From: Candidatus Peregrinibacteria bacterium
Lineage (GTDB): Bacteria; Patescibacteriota; Gracilibacteria; Peribacterales; Peribacteraceae
Length of the DNA stretch: 10,108 bases
Assembly: GCA_016215715.1 (NCBI GenBank)
Contig: JACRIG010000113.1
Location: forward strand, 1-10,108
Reading direction: 5' to 3'
The position numbers were made by a program, and so were the translations under genes. The stretch's first letter is position 1. Every line of letters starts with the position of its first letter. Positions 6,381 to 10,108 of this stretch are shown here, piece by piece. Under the pieces are notes generated by a model. The model searched no databases and had not been told where the DNA came from. It was given only the letters and a program-made list of their open reading frames with translations.

Positions 6381-8642
6381 ATGCGACGACGTAAGGCAGC
6401 GCGGGCGGTTCGGCGGACAGCCAGAAGGCGCCGGGATCTCTCCGACGCAACAAAACGCACTATCAGCGGGATCGTCCAGATCTGTGTCGGAGTTCTTCTC
6501 TTCCTCGCCATTCAGGATCAGGCGGGAGTGGTGGGTCTCTCGGTGAATCGTTTCCTCATGTTCTTCTTCGGATCATGGGGTGTCATCTTCCCCTTCTTTC
6601 TCGTTGCCTCCGGCGTGCTCCACACGTTCGGCAGCGGCGGCAAGCTGGAACTCAAGCGCTCCGTCGGACTCCTTCTCACTCTCGTCTCGTTCCTCGGCCT
6701 CATGCACATTCAGGCACCGCTCGAGGACATCGGAACGCAGCGCGATACACTCGCCGGAGCACTTGGCTTCATGATGTCGCTGCCGTTCCTCCTCTTCGCC
6801 AGCCGTGCGGTCGGCGTCACCATCCTCGGCACAACACTCCTGATAGGACTCTTTCTCGCCTTTGAACCGGACCTCGGGATTGTCGCAAAATTCTTCCGCG
6901 AAAATCTTTTCATAAAGACCGATAAGCGCACCCGCAAAGAACCGAAACCGGAACCTGTCATCATTGACGAAGAGATTGAAGAAGAACCAACGGAAGATCT
7001 GGTGGAAGACGACAACGATGCACCGGAGCTGAATATCGTTCGTCCGTCCTTTGCGCAGAATGCGCTGAAGGCGGAGGTGGAGAGAGCGATCAGGAAAAAT
7101 CTGAAGAAGGCGAACGGCGACGTGCTGGAAATGAAAGACACGCGTTACGAAGAATGGACCTTCCCTGCACTCGATCTTCTGGATGAAGAGCACAGCACGC
7201 TCACGGTGAATGATGAGGAATTGAAGAAGCAGGCACGGCTCATTGAGGAAAAGCTGCGGGAGTTTGATATTGCGGTCACCGTCCGCGACGCCCGTCCCGG
7301 CCCGACCGTCACGCAGTTTACGCTCCAGCCCTCCGAGGGCGTGAAGCTCAGCCGCATCGGCAGTCTGAAAGATGATCTTGCCCTTGCACTCGCGGCCCCG
7401 AGTCTGCGCATCGAGGCGCCGATCCCCGGCAAGTCGCTGGTCGGCATCGAGATGCCCAACACCATCCGCACCATCGTGCATCTGCGCGAAATCCTCGAAA
7501 GCCCTGCCTTCACGGAGTCGGCGTCGTCGCTCGCGTTCCCGCTCGGGCGTGACGTCTCCGGGGAAGCGCTCGTCGCCAGCCTCGAAGACATGCCCCACCT
7601 TCTGATTGCCGGCGCCACGGGCTCAGGCAAGTCGGTATGCATGAACGTGTTCCTCGCGGCCCTGCTGTACCAGAACGGCCCCGATGAGCTGAAATTCATC
7701 CTCGTCGATCCCAAGCGCGTCGAGCTGATGCCCTATAACGGCATCCCGCACCTGCTCACCCCAGTCATTACGGAAGCGGAAAAAGCCCTCCAGGCACTAC
7801 GCTGGGCGGTGGCGGAAATGGGCCGCCGTCTCCATCGCTTCTCCGAGGCGGGCGTACGGAACATCAGGGAATTCAATGAGAAACAGACCGACGAAGAAGA
7901 CATGCTTCCGAGGATCGTCGTCGTGATCGACGAACTCGCCGACCTCATGATGCGCCAATACCGCAGAGATACGGAAACCATGATTGTGCGCATCGCACAG
8001 ATGGCCCGCGCGGTCGGCATGCACCTCGTCATCGCGACACAACGTCCGAGCGTGGATGTCATCACCGGCCTCATCAAAGCGAACATTCCGACGCGCATCG
8101 CGTTCCGTGTTGTGAGTTCTGTCGACAGCCGCACCATCATTGACGGTATCGGCGCCGAGGATCTGCTCGGCCGCGGCGACATGCTCTACATGACGTCGAA
8201 CACACCGAAGCCCGTCCGCATTCAGGGCATCTACATTTCGACGAAGGAAACCGAGCGCGTCATCAACGCTGTGAAGATCGCCGGCGGCGGGAAGATCACC
8301 GAACAGATCGGACTCGCAGCAGAGCAGGATGAAGAGGGCGACGGCGAAGGCCGCTTCGCCGAGGATTCGGCAGGACCTCCCAAGCCCTACAGCTCGATCG
8401 ATCTCGATGCCGACGATAACGGCGGGGACGACATGTTCTTCGACGCTCTGCGCGTCGTGCAATCAAGCGGCAAAGCCTCCGCCAGCTTGCTTCAGCGTCA
8501 GCTCAAAGTCGGCTACGCGCGCGCCGCAAGGCTTCTGGATATCATGGAAGAAAAAGGATTGATTGGTCCCGCAGATGGTGCGAAGGCACGAAAGGTTTTC
8601 ATCGAAAGATCGGACCCGTCACGCGAGAGAATGGCCGCCTGA
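6381..8642 (+). CDS. ftsK: FtsK/SpoIIIE-family DNA translocase
   Basis: This 753-residue protein pumps chromosomal DNA through the closing division septum as a hexameric ATPase. After an Arg-rich N-terminus (1-18) come four or five TM segments (about 28-46, 55-80, 92-112 and 123-161). A short acidic linker (about 188-215) leads to the alpha and beta motor domains, with Walker A GATGSGKS (411-418) and Walker B RIVVVIDELADL (511-522), plus ATQRPSVDVITG (552-563) and the NIPTRIAFRV stretch (568-577) typical of the family. A second acidic, Gly-rich linker (648-683) precedes the DNA-reading gamma winged helix (684-741; SLLQRQLKVGYARAARLLD). The size matches SpoIIIE, not the longer E. coli FtsK. 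The ATG at 6381 is the only good start: the next Met is residue 60, inside TM2. It is divergent from the sugar enzyme and followed 5 bases later by the Ham1 gene. Confidence 0.97.
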   Translation: MRRRKAARAVRRTARRRRDLSDATKRTISGIVQICVGVLLFLAIQDQAGVVGLSVNRFLMFFFGSWGVIFPFFLVASGVLHTFGSGGKLELKRSVGLLLTLVSFLGLMHIQAPLEDIGTQRDTLAGALGFMMSLPFLLFASRAVGVTILGTTLLIGLFLAFEPDLGIVAKFFRENLFIKTDKRTRKEPKPEPVIIDEEIEEEPTEDLVEDDNDAPELNIVRPSFAQNALKAEVERAIRKNLKKANGDVLEMKDTRYEEWTFPALDLLDEEHSTLTVNDEELKKQARLIEEKLREFDIAVTVRDARPGPTVTQFTLQPSEGVKLSRIGSLKDDLALALAAPSLRIEAPIPGKSLVGIEMPNTIRTIVHLREILESPAFTESASSLAFPLGRDVSGEALVASLEDMPHLLIAGATGSGKSVCMNVFLAALLYQNGPDELKFILVDPKRVELMPYNGIPHLLTPVITEAEKALQALRWAVAEMGRRLHRFSEAGVRNIREFNEKQTDEEDMLPRIVVVIDELADLMMRQYRRDTETMIVRIAQMARAVGMHLVIATQRPSVDVITGLIKANIPTRIAFRVVSSVDSRTIIDGIGAEDLLGRGDMLYMTSNTPKPVRIQGIYISTKETERVINAVKIAGGGKITEQIGLAAEQDEEGDGEGRFAEDSAGPPKPYSSIDLDADDNGGDDMFFDALRVVQSSGKASASLLQRQLKVGYARAARLLDIMEEKGLIGPADGAKARKVFIERSDPSRERMAA

Positions 8643-8647
8643 ATGGT

Positions 8648-9256
8648 ATGAAACTTCTCCTCGCCACATCGAACAAAGGCAAAATTCAGGAGATGCGCGA
8701 GGCTCTGAACGGATGTGGACTTGAAATATTGGATCCGCATGATTTGCCGGACGTTATAGCACCGCACGAAACGGGCGATACATTTCTGGAAAACGCAGTT
8801 CAAAAAGCCCGATATTACTTTGAGAGAACGAAACTGCCGGTAGTGGCTGATGATTCAGGAATCATTGTCGAAGCGCTCAAAGATGAACTCGGGATTCATA
8901 CGCGGCGATGGGGGGCAGGCAAAGATGTGAGTGATGCCGAGTGGATTGATTTCTTTCTTGATCGTATGAAAAGGGAGTCGAACAAGCGTGCACGATTCGT
9001 CTGCGTGCTCGCGTACATTAATGAAAAAGGTGAACTACACACGTTCGAAGGAAGCTGCGATGGCGTGCTTACCGGGAAACCTGAGGCTGAATATCTTCCG
9101 GGATTACCGCTCTCCGCCTGTTTCCGGCCCGATGGATCCGACAAAGTTTTTTCAGCCTTAAGCGTTGAAGAAAAGAATCAATTCAGTCATCGCGGTCGGG
9201 CACTTCACAAATTCAAAGAATTTTTCCAAAGCCCTCAAGGAAAGCAAAATATATGA
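8648..9256 (+). CDS. Ham1/RdgB-family non-canonical purine NTP pyrophosphatase (divergent)
   Basis: The 202-residue cytoplasmic enzyme should cleave ITP, XTP and their deoxy forms to monophosphates, keeping damaged purines out of nucleic acids. Visible family motifs are ATSNKGKI (6-13), TFLENAVQKA (45-54), VVADDSGI (65-72, with the catalytic acidic pair), FEGSCDGVLTG (133-143), EEKNQFSHRGRA (174-185). The Gly-rich loop that usually reads GFGYDP and helps hold the base is replaced by LPGLPLSACFRPDG (150-163), so specificity may differ. The ATG at 8648 gives the canonical MKLLLATSN start; it is 5 bases after the ftsK stop, suggesting a shared transcript and translational coupling. An out-of-frame ATG at 8643 is ignored. 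The gene looks less GC-rich than ftsK. Its stop is 9 bases from that of the convergent nuclease gene. Confidence 0.92.
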   Translation: MKLLLATSNKGKIQEMREALNGCGLEILDPHDLPDVIAPHETGDTFLENAVQKARYYFERTKLPVVADDSGIIVEALKDELGIHTRRWGAGKDVSDAEWIDFFLDRMKRESNKRARFVCVLAYINEKGELHTFEGSCDGVLTGKPEAEYLPGLPLSACFRPDGSDKVFSALSVEEKNQFSHRGRALHKFKEFFQSPQGKQNI

Positions 9257-9265
9257 ATACAAAAT

Positions 9266-10108
9266 TTATTCAATCGGAGTGAAATCCAGATTCAGAATCT
9301 TCTGCCAAACCTCTCCAATCAGATTCCGCAATGAATCCTTCTCAGGATCACTGACTACGAATGCGCGCTGGAGCGGTTCTTCACCCCTTTCACCGATGTA
9401 ATCGAGGACGAAGCTCTGAGGTTTCAGTAATGGATCCGCATGTTCGAGAAGAAGTGCATAGAACGTGAGCTGACGGAAGTGACTGCCATCCTTTCCGCGT
9501 GAAACAGCCCCCTCTTCCATGCCTCCGCGAATTTCCGACTCTGACTTCGGCTTTCCCGCTTTGTAATCGATGACGGTCGCGAGTGCGGAAGTTGCAGAAG
9601 GAAGATCGATGCGGTCGATTTTTCCTTTGAGTGGAATTCCGGATGGAATGTTGCTATCTGAAAGACGCGCGCGATACTCGCGTTCGACCGCATAGAGGAA
9701 TGCAGGAGAAGTCCGGAGGCGCCCAGAGAAGTAATTGGGCAGTGCAATCTTTCCAAGAGCCAGAAGATCCTCACGCTGTTTTTTGGTGAGAATCGTTCTT
9801 TCCTGCAGATACCAATCAAATGCTTCGATGAATTGACCAGTCCCGAATTCTTTCCCCTCAGTTTTCGCCACTCCCCATTGCCTGAGCGCCCAGTGCACCG
9901 CGCTGCCGTAGCCGAGGCTGCGGACGGAGGATTCGTCAAAGTGTTCCGGCTGCATAAGAATGTCGACGAGCAAAAATTCCTGCGGATCAGAAAGGAATCT
10001 GCCGAGCGCAGTGGCAGAGAGGGCAAATGTCTGTAATCTTTCTTCAATGTACCCCTTCAGCGCATCGTCGACGGGCCCCGTGCGCGTATGGAGGAGGAGG
10101 GAAGCATG
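9266..10108 (-). CDS. PD-(D/E)XK nuclease domain, RecB/AddB type, C-terminal part; 5' end beyond window
   Basis: The frame is open from the right edge to the stop at 9266, giving 280 residues. The edge codons encode HASLLLHTRT, so the true start lies outside; a TTG at 9973 is unlikely to be the start because conserved sequence precedes it. Residues 30-45 (LSATALGRFLSDPQEF) match the entry segment of RecB/AddB-type nuclease domains, where a Cys often stands before the Pro; here it is Asp. The nuclease core follows: GSAVHWAL (68-75, His72), VEREYRARL (141-149), GKIDRIDL (162-169, Asp165), VIDYKAGK (179-186, Asp181/Lys183) and RQLTFYALLLE (212-222). All metal-binding and catalytic residues seem present. 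In this family the domain is commonly fused to a UvrD/Rep-type helicase involved in double-strand break processing; that helicase part is inferred, not seen. A stand-alone Cas4-like protein is less likely. Confidence 0.88.
   Translation of the reverse strand, partial: HASLLLHTRTGPVDDALKGYIEERLQTFALSATALGRFLSDPQEFLLVDILMQPEHFDESSVRSLGYGSAVHWALRQWGVAKTEGKEFGTGQFIEAFDWYLQERTILTKKQREDLLALGKIALPNYFSGRLRTSPAFLYAVEREYRARLSDSNIPSGIPLKGKIDRIDLPSATSALATVIDYKAGKPKSESEIRGGMEEGAVSRGKDGSHFRQLTFYALLLEHADPLLKPQSFVLDYIGERGEEPLQRAFVVSDPEKDSLRNLIGEVWQKILNLDFTPIE

Noticed and set aside
5512..6546. Long plus-strand open frame (344 codons) opposite the sugar nucleotide enzyme
   Set aside because: It lies antisense to a gene with clear conserved motifs and runs into the ftsK start. 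Its product has no recognisable domain and is rich in Arg, Gly and His, as expected for a GC-driven shadow frame.
6573..7598. Long minus-strand open frame (341 codons) opposite ftsK
   Set aside because: It is antisense to the well-conserved FtsK reading frame and its translation shows no domain, so it is a shadow.
9257..9265. Bidirectional terminator between the convergent Ham1 and nuclease genes
   Set aside because: The gap is only 9 bases, and no GC-rich stem was seen spanning the two gene ends.
9971..9973. TTG at 9973 as the start of the nuclease gene
   Set aside because: The frame stays open to the window edge, and the codons just upstream encode the conserved LSATALGRFL entry segment of the domain, so the gene starts outside the window.

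Overview
The window looks like a piece of a compact bacterial genome of moderately high GC. It has short gaps, genes that overlap by 4 bases, and starts that mostly lack a clear Shine-Dalgarno sequence. TGA is used as a normal stop, for example after the second permease, the adaptor and ftsK. The gene families (a MarR-controlled adaptor/ABC exporter operon, a SpoIIIE-sized FtsK, a divergent Ham1 protein, a helicase-type nuclease domain) would fit a Patescibacteria/CPR member such as the Peregrinibacteria-Peribacteria group. That placement is an inference from gene style, not from a marker gene.

Layout. Positions 1-5430 on the minus strand carry one operon, read right to left: marR, a long HlyD/MacA-type adaptor, a MacB/LolD-type ATPase, then two tandem MacB/FtsX-type permeases. 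The second permease in transcription order runs off the left edge. This is a complete MacAB-like export module under its own regulator. A good sigma70-type promoter (TTGACA, 16 bases, TATACT) lies just upstream of marR, and a palindrome that could be the MarR operator touches its -10 box. A cluster of 7-base repeats in two opposing arms fills the gap between the ATPase and the first permease.

Positions 5500-6318 (minus) encode an SDR-type sugar nucleotide enzyme. It resembles the plant bifunctional 3,5-epimerase/4-reductase that makes nucleotide-linked rhamnose (NRS/ER) more than a typical bacterial RmlD. Divergent from it, 6381-8642 (plus) is a full FtsK/SpoIIIE DNA translocase, probably read from a leaderless or nearly leaderless mRNA. 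It is followed 5 bases later by a Ham1/RdgB-type house-cleaning nucleotide pyrophosphatase (8648-9256). Converging on this, 9266-10108 (minus) is the C-terminal part of a RecB/AddB-type PD-(D/E)XK nuclease whose N-terminal part lies beyond the right edge.

No RNA genes, CRISPR arrays, insertion sequences or convincing terminators were seen. No gene-free stretch exceeds about 110 bases. Nothing in the window is a clearly new multi-gene system. The points most worth a second look are the heptamer repeat cluster, the NRS/ER-like enzyme, the marR promoter/operator and the very long adaptor.
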